This document shows positions 1 through 10,183 of a DNA stretch of 64,000 bases, piece after piece. Below the pieces are notes generated by a model. The model was given only the letters and a program-made list of their open reading frames with translations, was not told the origin of the DNA and searched no databases. The stretch lies in the NCBI GenBank assembly GCA_963678675.1, contig OY783191.1, positions 17,513,096-17,577,095 on the forward strand. Direction: 5' to 3'. Each line of letters starts with the position of its first letter. The stretch's first letter is position 1. Origin of the DNA: Xiphydria camelus. Its lineage: Eukaryota; Arthropoda; Insecta; Hymenoptera; Xiphydriidae. A program made the translations under genes and the position numbers.

Positions 1-74
1 AAATCGTACGAAATTATAACTTGGAAACACGAGATTATTAATCGGTTCGATGCACACTGATTACGAAAGAAGAC

Positions 75-425
75 TCACGACTATAGAGATACACTGATGG
101 ATGAAGAGGCACTGATCACTTGATTACACAGAATGCATAACGTGCATTCGGTTGCGGTTTATATATCTTACAACTAACAGATAGTGGGGATAGCGTGGGT
201 GATGCAGTATGCCCTGATTGGCTGAATAAGAATTACGCTGTAGATAGCATGATCTATGCAGGGTGCTCTGATTGACTAGAAAAATGGTGTGATAGCGAAC
301 CTGGAAGCTGACTTAGCATTCTAAGTATAGCGGTATTTATCAGAATCGGTATATTGCGGGAAACAGTTCATTACTACTCGTTTAGTAATTAACCCTTTTA
401 AGAAAGGTACGGGACAGTGAGCTCA
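75..425 (-). repeat. Solo-LTR-like piece, copy 1
   Basis: Read on the minus strand this stretch has a TATA-like box (about 157-170) followed by the same segment that appears around 52385-52500 (minus) and 51540-51640 (plus), including a shared 'ataaaccgcaacc' motif. The distal part (about 315-425) matches, inverted, 44100-44200. No gag or pol reading frame is attached. A solo LTR of an unclassified LTR retrotransposon is the best inference; the exact ends were not found. Confidence 0.5.
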
Positions 426-429
426 TTAG

Positions 430-1160
430 CAGCCTGGATTCGCCGGAATATACCGCTTCGCTGGTGAACGGTGAACGGTACGAATGGATATTCAGAATTG
501 CGTCTATTGCGTGACGGAACAGTCCCGTATCTTTTTCGGAATGTAATATCCATACGATAATCCTATATACCCGATTATGTATAAATATAATATGACGGCC
601 ACGTCCGACATTCAAGTCTTTTGTTATAGGCACTTAAAATCACTTTTTCTAAGCTTATGTCAAAATTTGCATGGCGAGATGGTGGAAAAATGGCGGCACC
701 ATGTGAGTCATCGGGCACGTTGCCTTGCGCTGACTTTATTGACGATTTTTGTTACTTCGGCTTGTGGAAATCGGTAGATTATATTTTTTCCGTTATCCTT
801 GAATTATTTCCTTCAAAATAAATCAACATTCGACCGCGCTCGAGAATGTCCAGGTCACGTTTTTTTTTGCAAGTTTGTAACCCTCCCACTCCTTTACGTC
901 ACGCTCAAATCGTCAGATTATTGAAATGTACACTTTTCAGCATGTAATTAACCCACCTTACCTTAATCCCACGCGCTCGAGTATTTCTGACGATCGATTT
1001 TTTTTTACAATTCTGATCGGCTGCCCTAGATGCGCGGCCCTATATAAAGGGCTGATATATGGTGGAGGTACTCAACAGGGTGCAAGGTATCCCCCCATAT
1101 GATATTCTGACGCGCTTGAGTAAATCCCAAAATCCCCTATTGGGCTCCCCTACTATAAAG
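430..1160. other. Gene-free stretch
   Basis: No coding region is recognised. A good TATA-like box lies at 1041-1048 in a short GC-rich setting, but no downstream gene follows it. A CGCGCTCGAG-type motif recurs near 836, 971 and 1110. The short open frames here show no family features. Confidence 0.5.
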
Positions 1161-1509
1161 ATGAGCTGGTAAAATTTTCAAGTACACACAAATATGCTAT
1201 AATTTATTTATTATAACAATTCTTCTCGCTGAGGTGTAAATCAACCCCAGTGTGGCAAGTACGAATTTTACCATTTGGTGGTTTCGAACCCCAGTGTAGC
1301 AAGTAAGGGTTAACAGACCTATCTTATGAGATACACTGTCAAATTAAGGGTTAAATAATTGAAGGGTTCCTTTCAAAAACAACACTTGTCAAAAACGACA
1401 ATCCGTGTAGTATTGGTAATAATGCCTACTCTTTCGTTGTATCTAGTCGTGTTGTGGTGCCTACTCTTTCATTATAATATAATGACATGAAAGAAATTTT
1501 AAGGGCGAC

Positions 1510-1690
1510 AAAACAGAGGCACACAAATTTTGGGAGAAGAAATTCCGACACGAAACGGATAAGGCTTTGCCGGGATTGGAAACGGAGGACGAAACCGCTG
1601 CAAAAATTGAGGAACTAAAAGAAACACTTGGCATCACCGAAGAAAAAGTCGATGAATTTCGGACGTTCGGAGCGATGGTTAAATATTGTG
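1510..1690 (+). pseudogene. Unrecognised coding-like fragment
   Basis: About 45 codons read openly and look protein-like: acidic and lysine-rich, containing KALPGLETEDETAAKIEEL and then TLGITEE. The counterpart at about 40526-40723 differs by small indels that change the frame at its start. I do not recognise the family. It may be one exon of a host gene captured with the PKD segment, or transposon coding debris. No splice sites were established. Confidence 0.3.
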
Positions 1691-1697
1691 TATTTAA

Positions 1698-1782
1698 CCC
1701 TTACGTGCACGCTTAAATTTTGTTTCCCGTCAGTATACGCTAGCGGTGCGGTACGGAGTGTCGCTTAGCTTGCACATAAGGG
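1698..1782. mobile_element. TTAA-flanked MITE (85 bp)
   Basis: TTAA lies directly on both sides (1694-1697 and 1783-1786). The ends are imperfect inverted repeats starting CCCTTA. A TTAA duplication is the piggyBac signature, so a piggyBac-type non-autonomous element is inferred. A copy sits at the equivalent place in block B (about 40741-40829). Confidence 0.65.
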
Positions 1783-1792
1783 TTAATATTAC

Positions 1793-1876
1793 ATATCGTC
1801 GGCTTACTTGTTAAACCTTCCAAGTCCGATTTTCGGACATAGGACTTAGTAGGTTTTACAAGTAAGCTGACGATAT
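1793..1876. repeat. Small fold-back
   Basis: Arms 1793-1811 and 1858-1876 are inverted copies (ATATCGTCGGCTTACTTGT against its complement with one mismatch) around a short centre. The same structure is in block B near 40839-40919. Confidence 0.7.
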
Positions 1877-1916
1877 TAAAACGCGTGTACGGCGTTATTC
1901 ATAAAAAATGTAAAAT

Positions 1917-2770
1917 GAACATCCTCTCGAGATTGACGACTCTGCTGTGGGAGAGATTCTGCAGGATGGCTACTTCGCTCTTGAGCTGAGTCTCCTGCTT
2001 GGTGGGAAAACGCAGCTTGTCGATCACCTTTATTGCCATCGCGCGGCCGGTCTAGCGATGAACTCCGCCGTAGATGATACCAAATTGACCCGAGCCAAGA
2101 ACTTCGTCTGGGAAGATGTGATAGAGCTGCGACATGTCGGTTACGCGTTCCTCTGGCTCAGTTGTCGACTGCTCCTGCCGACCTGCGAAACCGACGCGTG
2201 TTTTTCAATATAGCATCGGTACGCGTTCGCGCGCACACTCGCGAGCTCTGAACGTACTTGCCGATTTGGAGGTGATGGGCATCAATGCCTGCCTGATACT
2301 CGTTTTCCAGGTCCTCGCCAAGTGAGCGCTAACGCCACTTTCCGGCGGTGGAAGCTCGCACCTGCGTAGAGGGGATCTTTGCCGACGTAGTAATCGACGT
2401 TGGCCGTTCTCAACTCGAAACAATGCATCGTGCCTGGAAGGAGAGAACGCGTGCATTGTACATCGACTAAACGCGCGCAGACAATTTCTAACGATATAGA
2501 TATGTACTCACGAGAATGTTGTTGAATCTTTTTGAAGTGCTTGGAACTGCTGTCGCATTGGAACAGAGTTATGGCCTTTGTGTCCAATCACCAGTAGTGT
2601 CTCTTCCTCTGAAAACACGAGAGTCTTAATGACGGAGGAATCGAAACCGAATCAGCGCCACGTCATCGACCTACCATTGGATCGCGATTCATCGAATGCA
2701 CCATCCATCCTTCCTTCAGAATCTTGGAGCCGCGTCGTTTTGTGTGCTTAACGCTTTGAACTATTCGCTT
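1917..2770 (-). pseudogene. PKD: Protein kinase D fragment, copy A (broken)
   Basis: Minus-strand exons match animal protein kinase D (diacylglycerol-regulated Ser/Thr kinase of Golgi and plasma membrane) in order. 2675-2770 carries the lead-in to the PH domain ([14 protein letters not shown]). 2512-2608 carries RKRHYW-stop-LDTKAITLF. 2258-2433 carries the PH-domain end (HCFELRTANVDYYVG, then shifted GVSAHLARTWKTSIRQALMP). 1917-2182 carries the kinase N-lobe ([12 protein letters not shown] glycine loop, [14 protein letters not shown] with the ATP lysine, EVAILQNL helix). Introns keep GT and AG ends, so this is not a retrocopy. TGA and TAG stops and a frameshift break it, and it ends before the catalytic loop. 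Zinc fingers and C-lobe are absent. It is captured or duplicated debris of a host gene. Confidence 0.9.
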
Positions 2771-3784
2771 CTGCAACTGCGTTATCGCGTATGAGGTACC
2801 AAGTGTGACGGAGGGTGTGATGGAGAAGAAAAAAAGATAAAGTATTGCAAGTGTCGAGATACGACATTGATTGAATAATTACCTCGATGGTCTGGACCTT
2901 TGAAATGCGTCGGAAGATGCGTCGTCGTGGCATGGAAAGAGGTCCTACGGAAATATCAAACGCGTAAAATGATTCGTAGTGCACTTTCCTCGTGTTTCCT
3001 TGTGTTTATGCGATGAGAGGGGGGAGGATGACAGGTTGGCTTATTGAATTAGTTGAGTTAGGTTAATTAGTTGATTAGTGTGGTATTTGGATCAGCCCAT
3101 CCGCGCACAGTACCTGTAATTGGAAATATTACGCCAACGTTGGAGAAACAGTAGATCATGCGGCGAGAGAGCCCTCGGTTAATCCGGAGCCTCGGTTAAC
3201 CGAGAGTCTACTGCACAGTCGCGGGCGCGACTTGGCGACGGCGTCATGCCGGCCGCCATTCGCACGCGTCGCAACTTGTTGCATGCCGTTGTCACTTCAC
3301 TGTAGATTCCCAGCATAGCTCGGTCGTTCGCAAGGGCCTCTTCGGTGTCCCGGAGCTCCCCCCCGGGGCGGCTTCTCGCGAGGGTCGCTCGTCCGGTGTC
3401 TCTCTTCTGGCCTTTGCGGTCTTTCGTTAACCGACGATGGCGTCCGTGCCACGAGGGAACTCGGCACGGCAGACTTCGTAATCGTCGAATAACTCCTAAA
3501 TGCTGGCCTCGCCGCACTTCCACTTCACTCAGTGAGCTTCGCACTGCTCCGCGAACACCACCATGAATTCTTTATCGCACTCACTCGCGAAAAACCCGAC
3601 TAAAGTTCCGAAATTCGCAGGAGCGATCCGCTACACGTCCGCACTGCTCGACCACCGAACCTTTAAATTTAACTACGAACACGTTCCCTGCGTATCAAAA
3701 TGATTGAATTAACCCCCGTACTAAAATCTTGAAATTTACGTAAAACTATGTTGGCATGCCGTGTAAATCCACGCTTTGCTATCG

Positions 3785-3935
3785 GGGTTGGTGCTACTTG
3801 GTTACAAAAAGCACTCAAGTCTCATCGCGTGCGCTCAAAACTCACACGTGACTTCATTTTGACTGCGTAGTAGAGCGCACGCGTGGACCGCACGTCGTGC
3901 GTCATACGTGCGACGCACGATTGCTATCTGGGCAG
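3785..3935. repeat. Repeat ending in CTATCTGGG
   Basis: The sequence from the TTGGTTACA-like start to ATTGCTATCTGGG recurs at 39475-39607 and 46742-46897. The copy at 39475 lies outside the large duplication, so this is a dispersed repeat in its own right. No coding content. Confidence 0.6.
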
Positions 3936-4013
3936 TGAATACGGTGTTCTTTTGTGCATATCACGCTCTTTGTGTATTGACATTTTCTATCTTGTTTGCA
4001 AGAATTAAGATAA

Positions 4014-4126
4014 TGTCTTATGAGGATAGTGATGTGTCGAGTATTCCGGATATGTGTATTTCGGAAACAAGTGACGATGACATCGAAGTATTAGAACCGA
4101 GGGTGAAAAACCAGGATTATTTAGGT
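4014..4126 (+). pseudogene. First exon of a Harbinger-type gene (fragment)
   Basis: An ATG-started acidic exon (TSDDDIEVLEPRVKNQDYLG) ends at a GTAAGT donor. It is homologous to the exon at 12945-13057, and the likeness continues into the following intron (to about 4255 against 13170). Acidic first exons of this kind precede HARBI1-like nucleases in insect PIF/Harbinger elements. Here nothing of the nuclease follows, so this is a stranded 5' piece. Confidence 0.55.
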
Positions 4127-4261
4127 AAGTGACAACTTGAGGTTTAATTTAGAGCATCTTTCTTGGAAAACTTTGAGAGAAAATCATTCAATTTGACTGA
4201 AAGTTTATAAAGAGAAGGTGGATTAAATTTGATGTAATGAGATTGACATTTTGTTGAGGAT

Positions 4262-5400
4262 AAGTCGTCACATTTAGGCGAACCGACTATAGCCAATAAT
4301 ACCCGAGCGTCGGGCGAGATCGATGGTTCCCGAGCGGAGCCGAACAGAGACGGTGGCGCCGCGTTTCGCGTACGAAGCTGATCGAGGAAGCAGCTCCCCT
4401 CGACCAGCTCTCGCCCGACAGTTGAAACGTGTACCTAAACAGCTATTCTGTAAGTGAGGAGCAGGCGGAGTTCACTGAAGAAGCAAGAAGAGTGAAGGAC
4501 TCACTATTCTGTAACTTCGGGAGTGCTCCCATCGCACGAAAACGCGTGAACTTGCTTCTCATGGTCAAAAGCGGAAGAATCGGTCTGCTCCCCGGGAGAA
4601 CGGCGACTCTAACCTATCTACTTCTGTAACAGTGTGCCGCAGTTTACAGTTTGTTAATTTGTGTGTTCCAACAAACGATATACAGTGGTTCCGGCGATCT
4701 AAGCAAACGCGGTCATAAGTATATTAATGACTTACATAACTGATTTGTGCGATGTAAATTTGTGTCTTAGTTATAAAAAGATATACTGTTAAAATAAGAC
4801 CAAAAAGTAAACAATTATTTATTCTACTATGACAACGTAAATGGAACATAATAAAAAAATATATTAAACTGAAACATTCATCATTAAATGATATAAAATA
4901 ATTCAAAAACATACTTGTATAGGTATAAGAACTTTTTCCAGAGGTGGTAATAGGAAAAGTAGTTGGAAAAAATAATTTATCAAAAAGCACGTTTTCCTAA
5001 TGCTTACAATAAAAGTCAAAAGCAGCTTAATAATTAAAAAAGATTATACTGGTACCTAATATTATTCAAAAATATGCATCCTTGAAAACGTACACTTATA
5101 AAACGTACCTGAAACCAAGCAAATTGTTTTAAATAGAGAAAACTGATTTCGTAACAATAAGACTACGAAACCGTAAAAGTTTAATAAATTAAAATAGGAC
5201 AAGAATGGCATATAAAATGTTATATAATAATTGATTATTATGATTGCCCTTGAGGGCATGCTTTAAACTATAACTTAAACCAAAAAATGTACGTATCTGA
5301 GCTTAGCATCATAGTAAGCAGTTATGGATATTATGGACTTTTGACCTATTTCGGAACCACTGTGTGATGGTCGGAATTCTGATTAACGATCCTTAGCAAT
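4262..5400. repeat. Single arm of a large fold-back family
   Basis: From the AACAGCTATTCTGTAAGTGA start (about 4437) through 5340 this matches 42480-43290 and, inverted, 44510-45290. Only one arm is present here. The region is AT-rich with no believable gene; open frames on both strands are short and repeat-derived. Confidence 0.7.
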
Positions 5401-5402
5401 TA

Positions 5403-5813
5403 CAGTGGTCCCTCTATTACTCGCGCCCTCCATAACTCGCGCGAGAGGGGAAGCGATTGCCCCCACTCCTCCCGTGACGCCATAACTGCTGCCATAGCAT
5501 GAAGTGCGCACAGAGGTGCGCATGAAAATATAGAGAGGAGAAGCCGGTATGTATGGAGAGACGTGCTACCTAACTTCAAGCTTCACCACTAGTTGCGCAC
5601 GATCGTTCGCCGTATCCCCTCCAAGCAGCTGCACGGTCCCAATTTCACCAGACCCGCACGCAACTTATCGTGTGTTCTCTGTCTAAAAACCACGCTGTCT
5701 CTTTCTTTTGCCACGCCTCCATTGAGGTGAGTGGGGGCTGAAGCGAAGCTTCTCTAACTCATAATTCTGCGAATTTTCAGCCCCGAAACGTGCGAGTTAT
5801 AGAGGGACCACTG
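5403..5813. mobile_element. TA-flanked MITE, CAGTGGTCCCTC termini
   Basis: The ends are inverted repeats (CAGTGGTCCCTCTATTACTC against its complement at 5795-5813, with a mismatch) and TA flanks both (5401-5402, 5814-5815). A TA duplication plus a CAGTGG terminus fits a Tc1/mariner or pogo-type non-autonomous element. The interior has no long reading frame. Confidence 0.8.
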
Positions 5814-5829
5814 TAGTATCACCGCGATA

Positions 5830-6145
5830 TACAGGGTGTACAAGAGTAATTGTTACAACGTGAAACTGTAGATTCCTTATGAAAGAAGAAAAAGATTTGT
5901 CCTCTTACAAAAATTTTCTGCAGGCTGTCGTTTTCGATATGGGGTAAATCAGGGTTAGTTGGCGAATGAAGTTAGGCCCCCGTTTCTATGGAAAGTAATG
6001 GAAACGAGGGAACGACTTCATTCGCCAACTCACCCCGTTTTACCCTACAGAATGTCAGTTTTGAAAAAAAAATCGTTTTTCTTTAAACCACGAACTATTT
6101 TTATCAGATTTGGCACAGTGGAAATACTCATTAGGTGTTAACCAA
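5830..6145. mobile_element. Mariner-like MITE, decayed copy
   Basis: The TACAGGGTGT terminus and following 110 bases match the complete copy at 43310-43740. A nested hairpin (arms around 5950-6045) matches that at 43425-43526. The right terminus is missing, so this is a truncated copy. Confidence 0.65.
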
Positions 6146-6227
6146 ACGAGTTAAAAACGGCGCGAACGCCCGAATGACGAATTCTATTTTTTGTCACTAA
6201 GTGTCAAATACGAGGTTGATAGGGTTC

Positions 6228-6270
6228 GGGGCGGGTGGCTGGGGAGGGGGTTGAGGGGGGTTGGGGGGGG
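6228..6270 (+). other. G-quadruplex-prone G tract
   Basis: Six or more runs of three to eight G are separated by one to four bases within about 43 bases. The sequence satisfies the usual G3+N1-7 pattern several times over. No gene is adjacent, so any role is unknown. Confidence 0.6.
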
Positions 6271-6341
6271 AGCCACCCCTATATTACAAAAAAGTATTTT
6301 TTAAAGTAAAAAGAAATAAATAAAGAAACAGAGAACTTTAA

Positions 6342-6615
6342 CACATTCACTGCCGCTCTAATTTAGATACATTTTGCCCCATGCCAACTTCAAGTTAATA
6401 ATTCTGACATTAACAAAATATATAAAAATCGTCAAAATTCCGAACCACGTGCACACATTTACGTCATAGTACCTTTACTCAAGTGCTAGCCTACACATAC
6501 ACATGTAACCGCAGTGCCCAGTTCAAGTCTAAATGGAATAGAACGTTTATAAGCGACAGCGGCACCCGCGTAACTCATCCGCTGACGCTTATAAGCAACA
6601 GCGGCAGTGAATGAG
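6342..6615. mobile_element. TTAA-flanked MITE (274 bp)
   Basis: TTAA at 6338-6341 and 6616-6619 brackets inverted ends containing ATTCACTGCCGCT and AGCGGCAGTGAAT. This is a piggyBac-type footprint. The interior also repeats the AGCGACAGCGGCA-type motif near the right end. It is followed directly by a short TTAGGTTAGG motif. Confidence 0.8.
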
Positions 6616-6754
6616 TTAAGTTAGGTTAGGTTGGCTTTGCGTCAGCTGCGTAGAGTTGTGCTGCGAATGCGTGGCGTTGGACACACTGACTGCCAACTTC
6701 AAGTAATAATCGCAGTGATATCATCTCGAGGATCTCGAGTGTGCCACTTTTATT

Positions 6755-7444
6755 TCACGCACTGAAAATAACTATGGTCTCCGTCTTCCCACGGCCTGGC
6801 TTCACGAAGTATATGTTACTAGATGGTGGTGTCAATCCAACGAGGAGAACTATCAAGTCCACATCCTCCCCAATTATTGCTACAGCTGGATGTACAGTAG
6901 CTTTACCTAACCCGCACCTCACAATAGTGACATCATCCTCATGATATATTGCATCTGCTGCGTAAAGATCCCCAACAGTGCAGATACGTCTTACTACGTC
7001 GTTTCGCAACTAATCCTTTCTTTCCTGCCCACGAACGATAATGAATTTGTGAGACATAGTCGTACCAACATTATAAACTGGTCGACTCCTAGCATAAGCT
7101 TTCTTTCTCTCCTTCTCTTCGTCATACGTTTCTGTGCAGAAAAAAAACATTGTTTTGAAATCGAATTTCACTTGCCCTGAACGCAAAGACGAGGCATCAC
7201 GTGATGTTGAAGGTTGCTCTGAAAGAGTTTCTCTCAACAACCTCTTTATTGAGTCACTTCTGACGTATTCTTTTCTGCAAGAATGGTGAACAACACCACT
7301 TGTCTTACTCCTGAAACCTTTCTCTTTCCCATCTTTCCTTAACACACTTGCCTTCACTAATCCAACTATCCCTTTTTCCCCAACGTTACACAAATCACTT
7401 TCAACTTCACCGTCACAAATTAAACACTTCTCAGCCATAGTCAC
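6755..7444 (-). pseudogene. Uncharacterised transposon protein, N-terminus plus core (broken)
   Basis: Starting at 7444 the frame encodes a Cys/His-rich N-terminus (CLICDGEVESD, NVGEKGIVGL, VVHHSCRKEYVRSDSIKR, then KFDFKTMFFFC) for about 144 codons. A frame change near 7010 leads into VRRICTVGDLYAADAIYHED. After an apparent internal deletion comes AVAIIGEDVDLIVLLVGL, an acidic segment of the kind in metal-dependent nuclease cores. The same protein family supplies the fragments at 19530-20260 and 30598-30960, which cover later parts ending in a GCDT-S motif. From memory, proteins with this layout occur in many copies in arthropod genomes, but I cannot name the transposon class. A PIN/FEN-like nuclease fold is my inference only. 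Confidence 0.6.
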
Positions 7445-7449
7445 TTACT

Positions 7450-7825
7450 ACGTGAATGCACCATCGACGATTCGCGATACCTTAACTTGACTAGGAGTGA
7501 GGTTGAGACGCGGAACATGATACACTGATGAAGATGCGGTTTATCCCAGCTTATATATTAGCGACGTTTGGTCGACGGAGGGGATTGCGTGGGCGACGCT
7601 ATGCACCCTGATTGGCCGAAGGAGGAATGGCGGTTGGATGGATGATGACGCTCATTACGAGCCATCCGGTGATTACCTTCCGGGGGGTCGTTAGGTGATC
7701 ACGTTCCGGAAAAAGCGCGGGACCGAGGTATTAATGACCTATGTTCGCCGAAATAAACCTGCTTCACGGATCGAAAAATTAACCCCAGGTGATTACCGGA
7801 CGACCCCCCGGAAGGTAATTAGGAT
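7450..7825. repeat. LTR-like fragment with inner inverted repeat
   Basis: The text around 7500-7640 (box TATATATTAGCG, then GGGGATTGCGTGGGCGACGC) resembles the LTR-like pieces at 75-425 and 52440-52560. Arms near 7663-7705 and 7783-7820 (GGTGATTACCTTCCGGGGGG against its complement) can pair. No coding region is seen. Confidence 0.4.
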
Positions 7826-8655
7826 TCTCATTTAGGATTACTATTGAAGGAATGTCACATAAATCAAAGAGAGTTGATACTAGTTAAAAACTGACAAGCG
7901 GCATATAGCAGGTTCTCCACATAGCAGGTTTTAACTTGACAACGTCGATATATTACATGATTACACTTATATGCAATAAAGTCATTAAAACATGGTCATC
8001 TTAACAATAAAAACCAATTTTCAAAAAATGTTCCATCTTTCTCCCTCCATATCTCCTGAAGTATTGATCCTAGCGAAAAAGAGTATAAACCTTTCTTGTA
8101 GAGAATTTTATATAGATTAATTTATTTTTGAACTTTTTTTCGCTAGAGGCAGTAGCTTACGAGTTATAAACGGAAAACTGAAAAGGGGGACCTTTAGACC
8201 CTCCTCCCCCCCTAGCTCCACTCCCACCCACCAGGACTTTACCTGGACTAGATAGGGATACGACAGTAGGCCCATAGCGATACGGGCAACGTAACGCATC
8301 GGGACCACCGTATCTATTCTGCGCATGCGCTGACTGATGCGTATACGGATACGTTTACAATTTAGGACATGCTTAAAGTGTCTAATGACTCGTGAAAGGC
8401 ACCCCTTGTACCATACAGGGTGTTTTCCTGGATTGTTGACATAGGTAGGACGATATGGTATATAGCGGTTTATAGACTATAGTATATAAGCCATTGGTCG
8501 GAGACGCAAGGACGGCGAATGATTGGCTGTGCTATCGCCAGCAGACTAAAGCCACTAGGTAAGAAAGAAAGTAGCGCAATCGATCCGCCATATTGTTTCC
8601 GAAACTGGCGCCAATTTACAACAAACCACAGAAAACCAGAGGTTACAATACAATA
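7826..8655. other. Gene-free repeat debris
   Basis: This holds AT-rich sequence and a pyrimidine-rich tract (8190-8250, CCTCCTCCCCCCC followed by CCACTCCCACCCACC). A TACAGGGTGTTTTC mariner-like end is near 8413. A segment at 8445-8545 recurs at 51665-51770. No gene is supported; the open frames are short and lack family features. Confidence 0.5.
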
Positions 8656-8657
8656 CA

Positions 8658-8787
8658 GGGCCAGTTGTTCCAACTTATAGGTAAAATTTATCCTCCCGGT
8701 AAAACGTTTACCCACTAATTTAATTATTGGTGGATAAGCAGTTTATCTCGAGGGTAAATCTTACCTAGAAGATGGAACAACCGATCC
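8658..8787. mobile_element. Harbinger-type MITE, ACA duplication
   Basis: Inverted ends share GTTGTTCCA and a longer imperfect match (GGTAAAATTTATCC against GGTAAGATTTACCC). ACA lies on both sides (8655-8657, 8788-8790). A 3-bp duplication and GG-C-starting ends fit PIF/Harbinger MITEs. Confidence 0.6.
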
Positions 8788-8826
8788 ACAGCTGTTATGA
8801 TTCCTCCATATTGTTTCCTAAATGTA

Positions 8827-9031
8827 CACCCGCGGACATGAAATCTGTCGCTGGTGACTTTTTTTAAATGTCATTTTTAAACGTACTAACCAATGATTAA
8901 TAATCCTCATGCTTTCATTAACGAGAGTAGACGCCACCGTAGCAATGAGGGCATGAGAATTAATTTTCATTGGTTAGTACGTTTAAGATTAACATTTAAA
9001 AAAAGTCACCAGCGACAGATTTCGTGTCGTG
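8827..9031. mobile_element. TA-flanked palindromic MITE (GTCGCTGGTGAC family)
   Basis: Long arms (AAATCTGTCGCTGGTGACTT and complement) and AACGTACTAACCAATGA inner arms make the whole 205-bp unit foldable. TA flanks both ends. Other copies: 17126-17367, 31680-31890, 62104-62316, 62713-62925. A truncated copy begins directly at 9034 and runs to about 9087. Confidence 0.85.
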
Positions 9032-9087
9032 TACACCCGGGGACTTGGATTCTGCTCCTGGTGACTTTCTAAAATGTTATTTTTAAG

Positions 9088-9589
9088 GAGGAACATCAGT
9101 ACTCTACGGAGTGAGGCGAGACGAGGGAAAGAACAAAGCTTTCGACGCGTTTTGCCAATATCAGGTAATGAAATTTTAAATCGTTCAAAAACTATATATA
9201 CGTTATTAATGTCACAAAATGTGGCGTATCATTGCACTATTAATGATTTGAAATCAAGTTAATATTGATTTAAATTTATTACTGTTAAATTTTACATTAT
9301 TTATTCGAGTACGAAAATGATAAAAACGTGGCAACACCGCAGTTTTTAACCACCCCGATAGTCAGTTGGCTTCACAGTGGTGGCACTGTGGGACCACGCG
9401 GTGACTTTGAGAAACATCACAGTGATGTCTTGGTGCGTGCCCACTGGGGTACCACTGTGGCATCACGTAGTGTACAAAGTGGATAAAGTAGGATTTTGCA
9501 AAAGGGGAACGCACGCAGTGACTTTACCGAGGTTTTTCACTGTGTGCCCGTGCAGTGCCGCCGCCTGCCACACGCCTAGTGGTGTCGCT
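9088..9589. other. Gene-free stretch
   Basis: AT-rich sequence to 9340 is followed by a CACTGTGG/CACAGTG-rich part (9350-9560) that starts with CCCCGATAG, a terminus-like motif also seen near 3787 and 11733. No recognisable gene. Confidence 0.4.
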
Positions 9590-9653
9590 TTTTTTTTCAT
9601 ACCCTACCCGCCCTACCCGGATTCGAACCTGCGTTCTTTAGGATACGAGGTGC
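9590..9653 (-). repeat. tRNA-derived SINE remnant
   Basis: On the minus strand the sequence contains GCAGGTTCGAATCCGGGT, a textbook tRNA B-box/T-arm with RNA polymerase III character, followed by a short tail. The A-box half is missing because a hAT end starts at 9654. It is not a full tRNA gene. Confidence 0.55.
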
Positions 9654-10183
9654 CAGGGATGGGCGTATTTGAATTAATTTTTATTCAAATGAAAAATAAA
9701 TTTTTATTCGTGATTTCATTATTTTTGAATAACGAATAAATTTTCATTCATCATTCAAACAATTTTTAATAACAAATAAATTTTCATTCATCATTCAAAG
9801 ACGTTGAATAACGAATAAATTTCCATTCATCATTCAAATAATGTTGAATAACGAATACATTTTCATTCATCATTCAAAGAATTTTGAATAACGAATAAAT
9901 TTCCATTCATCATTCAAATAATATTGAATAACGAATCAATTTTCATTCATCATTCAAAGACGTTGAATAACGAATAAATTTTCATTCATCATTCCATCAT
10001 TCTCACTTGCTTGCTTCACCGGGTAGACGATCAATCTAATGGAGTCTAAATTCTTATACCTACTACGAAATTACAAAAATATATCAAATTAATTTTTTAA
10101 TAGCATTCAGATATGCTACGATACTATAATATACAATAAATCATAAGATCAAAGAATTGGCATTGAACCACAACCGTCATCAT
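9654..10183. mobile_element. hAT terminus with minisatellite
   Basis: CAGGGATGGGC at 9654 is a typical hAT terminal motif. It leads into a tandem repeat (about 9720-9995) with a unit of roughly 40 bases built on GAATAACGAATAAATTTTCA and CATTCATCATTCAAA. The matching right terminus and 8-bp duplication were not found in the window, so the element is incomplete. Confidence 0.6.

Larger units (their letters stand above)
1160..3935. repeat. Segmental duplication block A
   Basis: This block reappears at 40190-42464, 45385-45509 and 46494-46890 in the same orientation and order, with mostly single-base differences. The second copy has two later insertions (42465-45384 and 45510-46493) that are absent here, so block A shows the empty sites. 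The block holds a coding-like fragment, a TTAA-flanked MITE, a small fold-back, broken PKD exons and a GC-rich 3100-3700 part with no recognised gene. Confidence 0.9.

Noticed and set aside
1041..1048. TATA box as a host promoter
   Set aside because: No gene or plausible first exon follows within the next kilobase.
3179..3544. 121-codon open frame on the minus strand in block A
   Set aside because: GC-rich, basic, no recognised motif; its block B counterpart is broken by the fold-back and a C-run change. Open frame probably due to composition.
6616..6634. TTAGG-type telomere repeat
   Set aside because: Only two or three units; common interspersed motif in insects, not a telomere.
8117..8326. 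69-codon open frame on the minus strand near the pyrimidine-rich tract
   Set aside because: Low-complexity, no motif, lies in a dispersed repeat.
9377..9739. 120-codon open frame
   Set aside because: Runs across a repeat, a SINE remnant and the start of a hAT element; it cannot be one gene.
9720..9995. Regular repeats resembling a CRISPR array
   Set aside because: Units are contiguous, AT-rich and lack unique spacers; this is a minisatellite at a hAT end in a eukaryotic genome.
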